A DNA stretch of 64,000 nt from Platerodrilus igneus (lineage: Eukaryota; Arthropoda; Insecta; Coleoptera; Lycidae): the NCBI GenBank assembly GCA_036346225.1, contig JARFIW010001082.1, positions 5,952,001 to 6,016,000 of the forward strand, written 5' to 3'. Shown here one piece after another: positions 35,481 to 46,392 of the stretch. The translations under genes were made by a program, and so were the position numbers. Below the pieces are notes generated by a model. That model did not search any database, was not told where the DNA came from, and saw only the letters and a program-made list of their open reading frames with translations. Every line of letters begins with the position of its first letter. The first letter of the stretch is position 1.

Positions 35481-37488
35481 GTAAGCATTGTATGAAATTC
35501 GCCACGAGGATTATCAATAATTAATGTAAGTTATCTGTAACCCAAACACCTCGTTCCACAATACAGAGAACTCCAAAAAAAATGTATCTTAACGTGAAAT
35601 CACATAAAAATTCAAATTCTTCTGCAAGAAATTAAAGATACTGATTGTCCTAAACAATTCATATTTTGCAAAATAAAAACGCCATCCTTACGTATAAACA
35701 ACAGAAATTCTATTAATATCTTGATTATGTCACATAATAGTACGTTTCATTTAAATAGGTAAGTTGGTAAACATAATTATATGATACAGGCGATTAAAAA
35801 TTTGCATAAATTTCGAGAAGTTCAAGAATATAACAAAAACTCGCCTAAGGTAACAGAAGTTTTCATTTATATGATAACTATAGTCATTCTCTCAAATAAT
35901 GGTATTTAATTTAAAACATTTATTGATTTACATTTAACAATAAGTAAGAATTTGAGTCGAATATTCTATACGTTTTCTGTTTCGTATTTTTCGCGTTCTT
36001 AAGTTAACATTTGGCGATTCGTTAACTGTTGTTTGGAATTTACGAGGTCGATTATTTCACGACGCTCTCGAGTACGTACATGCCAGGTTTTAATGAGCTT
36101 GATGATATTGATGGCAAAAGGCGATCTATATGTTAACCTGCTATCTTAGTTAAGATAGCAATGTCTTACTACCCTATTCGATCCTTTTAACAATAGCTAG
36201 TATTATCAAATTTATATAAAATTTAATTAAACAATTCATTACAGCGTAACCAAGAGGTGTTTATGTTTTAGGCGTAAAATTCAAAATATTAAAAATATTC
36301 AGCATAATTATGGAAAATAAAATTAGTAACTTAGATTTAATGAAGCACTGTAATTATTCCATATTAGAAATCACAGAATTATTTATATTGCATCGCAATG
36401 TAATTTAAAATGCCGATAAAGATCTATTTTTTGTTGGGCGTGCGCAATCTGTTAGTTGAACTACAACATCTGATTAATATTCGAGACATTTGATGGATAG
36501 TTATCTAAAAGTTTCAGCTTCCGTTGAGTATAAGAATAAAGAACCTTCACAACTTAAACGGTTCGTAAAAAATTCTTGTTTATAGAATTTTCATCATATT
36601 TTGGTAAGTGGGCTTTAAATTTTATTCCACATCTGGCAAACAGTCGATCAACGCTTAAAGTTTGTATTCATTGTATCAACTTCGGAATATTTAAAGTAAC
36701 TCGAGACAACATATAGTTCAATGTAAAACTTACATAAAGTAGAAACATTAGAGAGATTTATTTCCGCCTCATATATGTATTTACATTTTACAAAATTGTC
36801 AACCATAATTTGTCCATTATTTTAATTGAAATCTATGAAAAATATTCACATCTTCAGAATGTTGTTCAATATCAATTTTCTAATACATAATTTAACAACT
36901 TAATGCTTGATGTGAGAACTTACCTGAATTTAAATATAGTTAATTGTAGAAGCTTGTCTTTTTGTCTATAACCATAAATGAAGTTGCTAATTTTTTGAGC
37001 ATACTCAAAAAATAACTTTATTAGATACTTCATGTATTAACGTTATTATAAAAAATTTTGTACACACAAATTAAGATAGTTTGATCAGATATTTAGTTAA
37101 GACCCTAAGTTCTAAGATAAGGTGAATTATATAGATTACCATTTTCCTATCTCATATTTTTGTTGTTCAATAATTAAGTTACAACTATATATATGAACTG
37201 ATTTTAAAATTTTATTTGCAAACTAAACGTTTGATGATCTTAGATAAATATAATTGAGGTAAGAAGTTTTTAAAAGAGACATCAAATATTTGTTTTAGAA
37301 GTCCACTTCTATAGAGTTGCGTTAATTATTTGTGTAAAAGTTCAGAAGTTATACTATGTAACAAGGACTTAGTATTCTTTATGTTGCTTTTATTATTGAA
37401 TTTTGAGACGCAACTTGCAGTGTTTTCATTAAAATGTGTTTCTTTCAAGAATATACACCATGCTCGTCATTATTGATTGTCATTACGA
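35481..37488. other. AT-rich stretch, no gene recognised
   Basis: No coding similarity or structured repeat was recognised. Confidence 0.55.
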
Positions 37489-37830
37489 TACATGAAGTCC
37501 GGGTAAGTCCGAGGAAGTCCCGGGAAGTCTGAAGAAGTTCGGCAAGTCCAAGGAAGTACCGGGAAGTGAGAAAAGTTCGAGGAAGTTCCAGAAAATTTTA
37601 AGAAGTCCGAGGAAGTCCAGGAAAATCCGAGAAAGTCCAGGAAATTCTGCGGAAGTTATTGGAAGTCTCGGGAAGTTCGATAAAGTTGCGAGAAGTTTGA
37701 GAAAATTTGCAGTAGTCCTGGGTTATCCTAGAAATTACTACTAATTATTGCAAGAATTTTTGGTTAATTCCAGGAAGTCCTGAGACTTCCTAGAGAGTTC
37801 TAGAAGTTTTAACCAGTTTTGGGAAATGTT
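37489..37830. repeat. Degenerate about 10-bp minisatellite (GAAGTCCGAG/GAAGTCCCGG)
   Basis: GAAGTCC recurs roughly every 9-10 bases, with alternating CGAG and CGGG tails. It decays toward the right end into GAAGTT and GAAATT variants. The same unit forms a second, cleaner array at 40,544-40,672. Confidence 0.85.
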
Positions 37831-38152
37831 AAACCGTATTAAATTATTTCTTGTTTAGCACTATTGCTTGGCACTATGCATTATTCTATTCTGTGTTGCT
37901 ACCTAATTGTAGAGCAAAATTGTTCCACATATTGCACTTTCGGGGAATAATTTTTACGCAACGCAATTGCTTTCATGCACTTTGCAAATACTGTACTGCA
38001 ATTTCCCAGCGCTTTTAAGGAATTAAAAAAAAATTCTACAGAATTCGCAATACACAAGTTCTATGACTGCCTGATTTACAAACTTCATATATTATTTTAA
38101 TCAAAATCTATCAGAGTCTAAATCTTCGCGCCAATTTTTTTACGTTATTAAC

Positions 38153-38880
38153 TAGCGGTGGACGATATATGACATATTTTTGATATCGATACTGAGATAT
38201 ATCGAATATCGATATAACGAATATCGATGTATGGATATTGTTTGTGTAAAGTATGTGCATTTGAGAACAAACGTCCGTACTACTTTTTTTTTACTGTATA
38301 TATGTTCTGGCGGCTCCGTGGCGTAGTGGTATGTGTGACTACTACGCCCTGGGTCCCGGTTCGAATCCCGACACGGTCCGCTTGAAAAATGTTAGCGAGC
38401 ATTTTTCGCAAAAATACACCCTCGTTCGGATGAGAGGTAAAATGGAGGTCCGTGTGTGAGTGTTGTCACGCACGTTAAAGATCCCTACCTTGCTTGGAAC
38501 AGCAAGGATTCGGCAAATTCAAAATTTTCCAGGTAAAAAACTCGCTTCCTGGCCAATGTAGTACCTTCGGGTGGAGCATTGGAAAATCAAATGTAATGTA
38601 TATATGTTCTGAACCTATTACTTAAATTAATTGTTCATTACAATAGCTTTTCTGCATTGTTATGTATGCTCATCAAAACGTCAAAACTCAAAACAGGTTT
38701 TAATGAACTGTAAAAGATAAGTTTTGCTACATAAAATTTAATAATATTCAATATAATCTGATACATTCTACAGTTCTATTCAAAACAGAACGTCTATCAA
38801 TACTGTTAAAAGCTTGTGTTCTTACATTCAGTTCACCAACTTTATCATAAGTTCATCGATATACCTTATTTTCCACCGAC
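38153..38880. mobile_element. Possible hAT-like non-autonomous element split by a SINE
   Basis: The left boundary TAGCGGTGGACGATATATGA is followed by several overlapping ATATCGAT words (38,180-38,235). At 38,855-38,880 the inverted sequence TAAGTCGGTGGAAAATAAGG appears, again next to ATCGATATA. GGTGG(A)-type ends with ATATCGAT-rich interiors are seen in hAT-like MITEs. No clean 8-bp target duplication is present, so this is tentative. The SINE at 38,310-38,596 lies inside it. Confidence 0.3.
38295..38611 (+). mobile_element. tRNA-derived SINE, full-length copy with 15-bp target duplication
   Basis: The SINE body (38,310-38,596, 287 bp) starts GCGGCTCCGTGGCGTAGTGG. That start contains an A box (TGGCGTAGTGG); a B box (GGTTCGAATCC, about 38,360) follows at tRNA spacing, giving an internal RNA polymerase III promoter. 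The body carries a conserved GTGAGTGTTGTCACGCACG segment and ends in ATGTAA. It is flanked on both sides by TGTATATATGTTCTG (38,295-38,309 and 38,597-38,611), a perfect 15-bp duplication typical of LINE-mediated insertion. It is non-coding and depends on a partner LINE that I could not identify. Confidence 0.93.
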
Positions 38881-39930
38881 TTATCAGACAAACCACTTGA
38901 CAGATATTTTTATAAATAAATTAATTAAGAATTATGTTAATGAATAATTTTGCCTGGCATGGGGAGAGTAGTTCGAGCATATAGATCGAAAATCGATATA
39001 AATTGCTGGTTATTTTGCAAAAAGTAAAGCTCGTATTACGGCACGAATTATGGCCAAACTTTTCCTTTAATTTTCAAACTTCAATTACATTGTTGTGGTA
39101 CTACTTATTTTATATCCTCATTTTCCCTATTGTTTTTAATTTCTCGTGTGCCATTCTCTGTTGATTAGTTTCTCGCCAAATTATTTTTATTTAAATTTGT
39201 AACTCCAACGTAATAAACGTTTAACACCAAATAATTATGTGTATACTTTCGAAATTAAAAACAAATTTTAATAACTAACTTTAATTTTATTATTAAGCGC
39301 GATGTGAATCCATTAATTGTTTCCATAGCTTACCACTTGAACAGTACGAAAATTAAAAAAAGAGTGGCAATAATTAATTTATTTATAAAAGTAACTGTCA
39401 AGTAGTATATCTGTTTAGTCAGTGAAAATTACGGTCTGTCGAAGAACTTATGACAGTTGATGAACTGAAGGAGGGCATTCTCCAAGATTTTAACAGCATT
39501 GATAGACGCTCTGTTAGGAAAACTAACCATTCCTAAAATGAGAAAATAAATGTATTGATAATAATGGAAAACTTTTTGGCTATCTGTTAAAATAATTTAA
39601 ATTTTTGTTGTTTCAATTACAATAGAAAAATAAATACTGTTTACTAAAAATTAATAATGATAGTCAGCAGATAACGCAATTCCTTTTTGCTATAAAGCTA
39701 TACTCCGTAATAAAATCTAAAATGTAAGTAATGTTGAAATATAGAATAAAAAACACATGTTCGTATCTAGAGATTTTATTCAAAACAAATTATCATTTTT
39801 TCACAGCCAAATTTGTAAAAATCGTACAAGTGTCATACATCGTTGAATTGGAAATTAAAAGTAGTTTCGAAATCTAAAATAAAAAATCCAAGTCCGTACT
39901 ATGCAATTAGTTTTTCGCATTCCAGATACT
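38881..39930. other. AT-rich stretch; one possible mariner-type tail
   Basis: Mostly featureless. At 39,444-39,535 the plus frame reads VEELMTVDELKEGILQDFNS and then IDRRSVRKT, resembling the helix after the third catalytic block of mariner-type transposases. The match is too short to annotate separately. Confidence 0.35.
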
Positions 39931-40463
39931 TTACATGTAATTTTCCAAGGCTGCACCCGAAGAAACTACATTGGCCAGGAGGCGAGGTTTTTTGTTTGCC
40001 GTTCCAGGCAAGGTAGAAATCTTGAACGTGCGTGACAACACTCACACACGGTGTCATGTATTAATGTTTCGTTCTAGTTACTATATTATCTATTGCGCAC
40101 GTGTGCGATACATTGTGCAGTACCAACATGGACGCGACCGTAAATACACGCATCGCTCGTAACCTTACATTTATATGTATCGTTTTATGTAATTGTATAA
40201 ATACATGTTAATTGTAACAATTCATTATCGTAATATATCTATTTGCATATCACATAATAATACTGCCTTTGTAGAGTTTGTGTCTTAGCAAATAACAAAC
40301 CATCACACACGGGACCTCCATTTAACCTCTCATCCGAACGAGGGCGTAATTTTTGTAAAAAATGCTCACCTGTCATTTTTCAAGCAGTCGGCCGTGTCGG
40401 GATTCGAACCAGGACCTAGGGATCCGTAGTCTTACGCTTACTACATTGATCCACGACGACGCT
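39931..40463 (-). mobile_element. SINE copy (same family) interrupted by a solo LTR
   Basis: Minus-strand copy of the tRNA-derived SINE. The 3' part is at 39,931-40,051 and the 5' tRNA-like part at 40,308-40,463. The latter has a B box (inverse of GGATTCGAACC near 40,400) and a weak A box. The two halves join exactly into uninterrupted SINE sequence if 40,052-40,307 and one CACGG are removed. Confidence 0.88.
40052..40307. mobile_element. Probable solo LTR (256 bp) inside a SINE
   Basis: The insert begins TGTCATGTATTAAT and ends CCATCACA, so it has TGT...ACA termini. It is flanked by CACGG on both sides (40,047-40,051 and 40,308-40,312), a 5-bp target duplication. A TATAAATA string lies at about 40,196. 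It has no coding capacity. These properties fit a single LTR left by recombination between the two LTRs of a Ty3/Gypsy- or BEL-type element. The match between flanks can be stretched to 10 bp if the ends are shifted, so a DNA-transposon alternative cannot be fully excluded. Confidence 0.7.
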
Positions 40464-40543
40464 CATTCCAGATACTACAATAAATTGTAAATATTATCTG
40501 TAATTATAAAATGGCTATATATATACGACAAAATAACATCAAC

Positions 40544-40672
40544 AGGAAGTCCGAGAAAGTCCCGGAAGTCCGAGAAAGTCTCGGGAAGTCCGAGGAAGTC
40601 CCGGGAAGTTCGAGGAAGTCCCGGGAAGTCCGAGAAAGACCAGGAAGCCCGAGGACGTCCCGAGAAGTTTTG
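40544..40672. repeat. About 10-bp minisatellite array (second locus)
   Basis: Around 13 units of GAAGTCCGAG/GAAGTCCCGG, better preserved than the array at 37.5 kb and immediately upstream of another SINE copy. The plus-strand Lys/Ser/Glu/Val/Pro/Arg-rich frame over it is a repeat artefact. Confidence 0.9.
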
Positions 40673-40706
40673 AATGTAAGAAGTCTAGTGTACACAATTT
40701 TCCTTC

Positions 40707-40987
40707 GCGAATCCACCCTAAGGTACAACATTAGCCAGGAAGCGAATTCTTCTTACCTGGAAATTTTGAATTTTGCCGAACCCTTGCTGTTCCAAGTAGA
40801 GTAGGGATCGTTAACGTGCGTGACAACACCCACATACGGGACCTACACTTTACCTCTTATTCGAACCAGGGTATATTTTTGTAAATAAATGCTCGCCTAC
40901 ATCAAGCGGTCTGTATCGGGAATTGAGCCCGGGACCCAAGGATCAACAGTCATTCCCGAAACTGTATGATCCACGGAGTCGCCACAT
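40707..40987 (-). mobile_element. tRNA-derived SINE copy
   Basis: Minus-strand copy. The 3' side includes ACCTGGAAATTTTGAATTTT and AACGTGCGTGACAACAC. The tRNA-like 5' part has the inverse of GGGCTCAATTCCC (degenerate B box, about 40,928) and CTCCGTGGATCA (degenerate A box, about 40,978). More diverged than the copy at 38.3 kb. Confidence 0.88.
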
Positions 40988-41554
40988 TGCTCAATCCCTG
41001 AAGTGAAGGCTCAGAGCTAGTTCATAAGGACTTTTCCATCAGTCGTCTTCCGGCACAAGTACTTGGAACTTTTGTTCCATCGACGCTATATATCAATAAC
41101 AACCAAGGATGGTGTGGACGATCAAAAATATTTTCGCAAATGCAACAGTATATTCAGTCATGTGTTTGAGATTTTTCTATTCATAATTTCAACAAGATAG
41201 AGACTACGCACAGTAGTGCAGTGACGAAAAACGCAAAATTTTGAAAATAATGTTTATATATTTCGATTGCTATTTTTATGTAGCTAGTGTATAATAGTAT
41301 CGTATTATAAAAATTGGTATATTTTATTCGGTTGAGTTAAGGGAAAACCTAGAATCTAAGATTAGAATTTTACATCCTTACTTCTGACGTATATCGAATT
41401 CACCAAAAGTTGATTGTTTTATTTTGTAGTTTTGAGAATATTTATAATTATATATCTCATATATTGCAAATAAATTTTTTAAATTTTCATAACGAACATC
41501 CTATTGCAATGCTCTAGCATTGATAATACAAGTCAACTTGTCCAAGTACGAAAT
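40988..41554. other. No gene recognised
   Basis: AT-rich sequence between the SINE and the Transib remnant. Confidence 0.5.
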
Positions 41555-42545
41555 TATATGAAAAGCAACCAAAGGTATTGACCATAAAATATTCCCAAGT
41601 TATCGAAAAATATTAGAACCCAAGAAAAAAATGTTACCCAGACAATGTCTATGTTACAAGAACATCAACAAGAGTAAGTTTACCAGATTTGCTTGACCAC
41701 ATCTCCAGAAAAATTTTAAAAACTAAGACGAAAGATGATCTTCAGACAATTGAAGAAGAATATCTTATATTATATACAAAGTGGGGTTATGATGCAGCAT
41801 CTGGTGAAAGTGAATTTATGCAATTATTTTCTAATTCTGCAATAGACATTTAGGCTTAAAAATTTATTCATGAGAGTGCGATTGTACCATTAAAGATGAC
41901 ACTTCCTGAAAACCGGATTAAATGTATGTCGAAAAGCGTCAACAGGATATTGTAGAGCCTTAAGATTCGAATTTACCACAGCGACATTCGACTTAATACG
42001 TGGTGAGAGAACTCGTGTTGAAAATCACATAGAACATTTCTGTGAAATGGAATTAAAATTGCATGGACAGAGTTTTAAAGTGCGATATTCATTATTTTAC
42101 GATGACAGACGGAAAAGTCGCAGCTGAAATTACACAAATTGATGAAGCATTTTTGAAATGACTAGCTGTAATATTAGAAATAAACTCATTCAATCTCGAA
42201 ATTAATGCAAAAAACTTTGGGATAACCGCTCAAGAAACAGCTAACCTAGCTATTTCGTTATATCCTTCCTTGGTATAATATGCTGTTCACTGTACATAAA
42301 ATTATTCATGGCAAAGAAATTTATAGAGTGTGCGACTTTGCCAATAGGTTCACTCTCAGAAGAAGCACGGAATAGTCAAAGTAAAGATTGGTATTGTAAG
42401 CTTCATAACACTGGAAAGTTTCTCGTTTGGCGACAAATGAAGATGTTTATTATAATATTTTGATATCATCGGATCTATAAGATCATCTCATATAAAGCCG
42501 GAACCTAAAACAAAAACACCTCCATTTAGCGATGAAGCAAAAGCA
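41555..42545 (+). pseudogene. Transib/RAG1-like transposase remnant with internal deletion
   Basis: The plus strand, across several frame shifts, encodes a colinear RAG1-like core. IFPSYRKILEPKKK and RVSLPDLLDHISRKILKT (to about 41,720) come first. LYTKWGYDAASGESEF (about 41,777-41,820) follows, where GYD sits at the first catalytic Asp. YCRALRFEFTTATFDLIRGE and FCEMELKLHGQSFK (41,950-42,080) come next, then FTMTDGKV (about 42,095-42,120) with the second Asp. It then jumps directly to AEITQIDEAF, so the zinc-binding and following central region is deleted. The end holds NLAISLYP, VHKIIHGKE and LPIGSLSEEARNSQSKDW (42,345-42,395), where the SEE block holds the catalytic Glu, then NEDVYYNILISSD. 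Block order and the D-D-E positions match Transib transposases, the relatives of RAG1. It is inactive. Confidence 0.68.
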
Positions 42546-42739
42546 ATTTAAGCATAGTTATGAACTTAATATGTATTATTAGACCATCAGTTAATGCCAA
42601 TAATAATAAATGACAATACGACTGTTCTAAGGACTTATTCAAAGTTGTGAAGTTCTTTCCGTACCCCAATATACAGAGCACTACTGTGTGACACCCACTG
42701 CATTGTGTTATTATACAAGTAGTTACAGTTATAAAACAA

Positions 42740-43000
42740 ACTTTTGATGGATTGGTAGATGTGGTTCTACGCAATAGTTTACTAAAGCTTACTGTACCAG
42801 GCTTCTTTTTCTGGGATTACATTAAACGACGGTGTCACAATTCCTTACCTCGAAGTATACAAGAACTAACACGTGACCTTCGTACAGTAATAGAAAATAT
42901 TACAAGGGAATTAGTTTATCGTTGGATGTTCTGACAGTCTGTTCATCAGATTTCGCAAATGCATAGATATGAAAGATAGGCATTTTAAAGATCTATTAAA
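42740..43000 (+). pseudogene. mariner-type transposase C-terminal fragment
   Basis: A 60-codon frame at 42,752-42,934 reads LTVPGFFFWDYIKRRCHN, where related enzymes have Asp before FFLWG, followed by LPRSIQELTRDLRTVIENI and TRELVYRW. This is the third catalytic block (catalytic residue replaced by Gly) and the C-terminal helix of a mariner-type transposase. Nothing upstream of it is recognisable. It is an isolated scrap just left of the long-TIR element. Confidence 0.62.
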
Positions 43001-43033
43001 ATTTTTTAAGGTTTGTTGCTAATTTTCCAGTTA

Positions 43034-45233
43034 TACAGGGTGCCCTATTTCTTACACGTTGTATGGGTAACTCTGTTATTTGTGACATTAAAGAAAAGGT
43101 TAAATAGGAAAAGTAGTGCAGTTTTTAATACCGCGTTCGGCCATGAAGAGATAATTAACATACAGGGTGTAGCAAAAGCGTTATACCAAAATAACAAAAT
43201 TTTGATCTTTTCTGTTTTGCTTCGTGGTTCATTTATTATGATAGATACTGTAAAACGTTGTGGATGTTTTTTACATTATTTTAAAAGTAGAATAAGATAA
43301 ACTTATTTGTTTTTACATGGCTTTGGTTATGTTCAAGTAAATAAACGAGGTTTTTTTAAATAGAAACCATAATTGGCGGTAGTTCTGATAGAAAGGCATT
43401 TTTTTTCTCTTTTCAGTGATGTACTACAATGCACATGTTCAACATAAAAATTTTTGAAAAAAATTTGTTTTTATGAAATACAAAACTTTGTATTAACTAA
43501 TATGAGAATATTTGAGCTGATTTTAAGAATCAAGTAGCCCATATGACACATAACAATAGATTTCACTTGTTTGAATAACAGAAATTAGATAGTACTGTTA
43601 TTTTGTGTTTATACGTACATTATTTTCTTCTAATAGTTAGAATGTCCTATACAAATGAAGAAAAAAATGACATGCTCTTTTGCTACTATTCTTCGAATCG
43701 TAACTCACGTGCAGCAGCGAATTTGTACTTTGAAAGATACATGGAACGTAAGCAACCACACTGTCGGATATTTAACAAACTTGAAAATAATCTTAAGGCA
43801 TATGGTGCATTTATCAAACCTAAAATCTTACGAAAATATGAAGAAACTGTTGAAACAAATGTGGTGGCGTTTGTTAACTATAAACCAGAATCTTCTACTG
43901 CCGAAATTGCAAACCACTGTGCAACTTCTAAGGAAACTGTGAGGTGTATTCTGAAAAGTTGGAAATATCATCCCTATCACTATTGTACTTCGAATACGTT
44001 GTATCCAGTGGATAATCAAAGACGGATAACATTTTGTCGTTGGTACCTTAATAAATGTGAAGAGGATTCATATTTTTGGAGAACCATTATGTTTACTAAC
44101 GAGACTAAATTTACAAATAACGGAATATTTAATCGGCATAACAAAGTATTTTATTCTCAAGAAAATCCTAAACTTGTGCGTGAATCCAGAGATTAACATC
44201 AATTTAGTATTAATTGTTGGTGTGGAATATTTTGTGGAAAAATTATTGGACCTTTTTTTATAACGACAATTTGACCGCTGCAAATTACTTAAATTTCCTA
44301 AAACACCAACTGAAAGAATATTTCGATGAATTACCTCTTAACATCCATTACAGACTAAAGTATTTCCAACACGATGGTGCCCCTGCACACAGTGGTACAT
44401 CAGTGAAGCAATATTTAACTGATCGTTTTGAGCACGTGATTGGTAACAAAATGGAAATTGATTGGTCTGCTCGTTCACCACAACTTATGCTATTAGATTT
44501 TTATTTGTGGGGTGATTTAAAAAATAAAGTGTATTCTACTACTCCTCAAACGCTTGAGGATTTAATAGCTAGAATCCAAACAGCAATTGCAAGCATTGAT
44601 GCACGCACAATAGAAAAAACACTTCGTAATGTTAAAAAACGATGTGAGCTGTGCCTTCAACAAAATAGTGGGCACTTTGAACACCTTATGAAGTGATATT
44701 ATATTTAAAGTTTTAACATAATTTGTTTTGATATTTTGTTACGTCATGCATAAGTATTTTATTATTTAATAGCAAGTTTCGTATTTCATAAAAACAAATT
44801 TTTTTCAAAAATTTTTATGTTGAACATGTGCATTGTAGTACATCACTGAAAACAGAAAAAAAAATGCCTTTCTATCAGAACTACCGCCAATTATTGATTC
44901 CATTTAAAAAAACATAACCTCACTTATTTACTCAAACATGACCAAAGCCACCTAAAAACAAATAAGTTTATCTTATTCTCCTTTTAAAATAATGTAAAAA
45001 CATCTACAATGCTTTACTCTATCTATCACAATAAATGAACCACGAAGCAAAACAAAAAAGATCAAAATTTCGTAATTTTGGTATAACGCATTTGCTACAC
45101 CCTGTATCTTAATTATCTTTTCATGGCTGAACTCGGCATTAAAAACTGCACTACTTTCCTTATTTAACCTTTTCTCTAATGTCACAAATAACAGAGTTAC
45201 CCATACAACGTGTAAGAAATAGGGCACCCTGTA
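43034..45233 (+). mobile_element. mariner-type element with about 455-bp terminal inverted repeats
   Basis: Both ends start (T)ACAGGGTGCCCTATTTCTTAC. The left 43,034-43,488 and the right 44,779-45,233 (inverted) stay alignable throughout with a modest number of substitutions and small indels. TA dinucleotides flank both ends. Between the repeats lies a single damaged transposase gene on the plus strand. The 2.2-kb length is due to the very long inverted termini, unlike the usual 30-bp termini of mariner elements. Inside each terminus the motif ACAGGGTGTAGCAAA recurs (about 43,162 and inverted near 45,100), resembling an internal copy of the tip. Confidence 0.93.
43642..44696 (+). pseudogene. 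mariner-type transposase of the long-TIR element, inactivated
   Basis: ATG at 43,642 starts MSYTNEEKNDMLFCYYSSNR, the first helix-turn-helix. The second is around EIANHCATSKETVRCILKSW. The first catalytic block reads MFTNETKFTNNG (about 44,090), with Asn where Asp is expected. A stop (TAA 44,194-44,196) interrupts just after PKLVRESRD, and a frame change near 44,253 follows CGKIIGPFF. The last segment has FQHDGAPAHSG (second Asp) and SPQLMLLDFYLWGDLKNKVY (third Asp) and ends LQQNSGHFEHLMK before TGA. I count 40 residues between the second and third Asp. Three independent lesions make it inactive. It is related to, but distinct from, the DD41D element at 21 kb. Confidence 0.9.
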
Positions 45234-46075
45234 TACTTCTTAAATTATTATCAGTTGTCAAGCTTTGGTTTAAAAAGTTTTAGTGTTATACATTTATTGT
45301 TTGAAAATTTTTTCATAATCTTGTTGGGATACCCAATGGCTTAAGAAAATGCTAACAGCTTAATAAACGACAATACCCTATCTTCTTAAAACGATACACT
45401 AAATTACTACTCAAAACATTATTAATTTCATTTATAGGAAATTAACTAACTGTTAGATTCTAGATTATATAAACACAAGCGTATTTACTTCTACCACTAG
45501 TTCTAATAATTTATATGGTATTAAACGTATTTATTTTAACGTTTGATGTAATTTATTTCATAACCAGATTTCACATTTCGATCGTGAACTGATTGCTTTT
45601 GTGAGCCGCGCTGCTTTATATAGTAATTTGTAAACCTTCTGCAACGTTCTCGAATATTCGCTTTCGTATACTTAATTAATTCTTTTAAGTGCACCCTTGT
45701 AACTGCTAACCGATCCATTATCAGATGAATGCATTATCCCTTCCAATTGTAGATTCTTTGGCGCCTATGTTACAATACTGCAAAAAAGTGTCCGTATTCG
45801 TAAACACTGAAATTTTTCAGGAAAATCTCTCCAATGTGACACGTAGTTTAAAAGAAAACTTATAATCACTCAAACAAGATTGGTTAAAACCACACTGCAA
45901 CATCAATATAAAATCGTCCTAATTTCAGAAAAGCAACCGGCATAATAAACGTTTTGAAGAAAGTAAAGTTACTAACACATCACAACTGCTTGTTATTATA
46001 GGGTATTTTAGTTTTAATTTACGATACATAATTCTACAAATCCTCAAATAGGCTAATAGCCATTATATGTTATGT
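45234..46075. other. No gene recognised
   Basis: AT-rich, no similarity recognised. Confidence 0.5.
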
Positions 46076-46080
46076 AAGGC

Positions 46081-46222
46081 CGCACACACGCGCGCCCACA
46101 CACACACACGCGCGCTCGCGCGCGCACGCACGCAAACACACGCGCGCGCACCCACGCACGCGCGCCCACCCACCCACACACACACACACACGCACGCACG
46201 CACGTACACACACACACACACC
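46081..46222. repeat. Complex CA/CG microsatellite
   Basis: A mixed run of (CA)n, (CG)n, CACG and CCCACC words. It is the GC-richest stretch of the window and contains many alternating purine-pyrimidine CG steps. Confidence 0.93.
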
Positions 46223-46392
46223 GTGTTTTCAAAAGTCAACGCTAGGGTTATCCTCAGAAAAATTATTTACACATTATTTTAAATACTACTGTAACTGTAA
46301 TGGCATCACATTTTAATTTGGCAATTAATTTTTCGTTTATACGTAACATGATAAACAAAACATTATTTAAAGTTTTCAGATCATTTATCATT

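Noticed and set aside
38310..38385. SINE head as a functional tRNA gene
   Set aside because: A and B boxes are present, but the cloverleaf is incomplete and the same head occurs in at least six copies fused to the same SINE body with target duplications.
40504..40804. Lys/Glu/Arg/Ser-rich frames on both strands
   Set aside because: Translation of the 10-bp minisatellite and the neighbouring SINE.
43828..44283. Minus-strand frames across the long-TIR element
   Set aside because: Shadows of the plus-strand transposase.
46067..46282. His/Ala/Arg/Thr-rich plus frame
   Set aside because: Translation of the CA/CG microsatellite.
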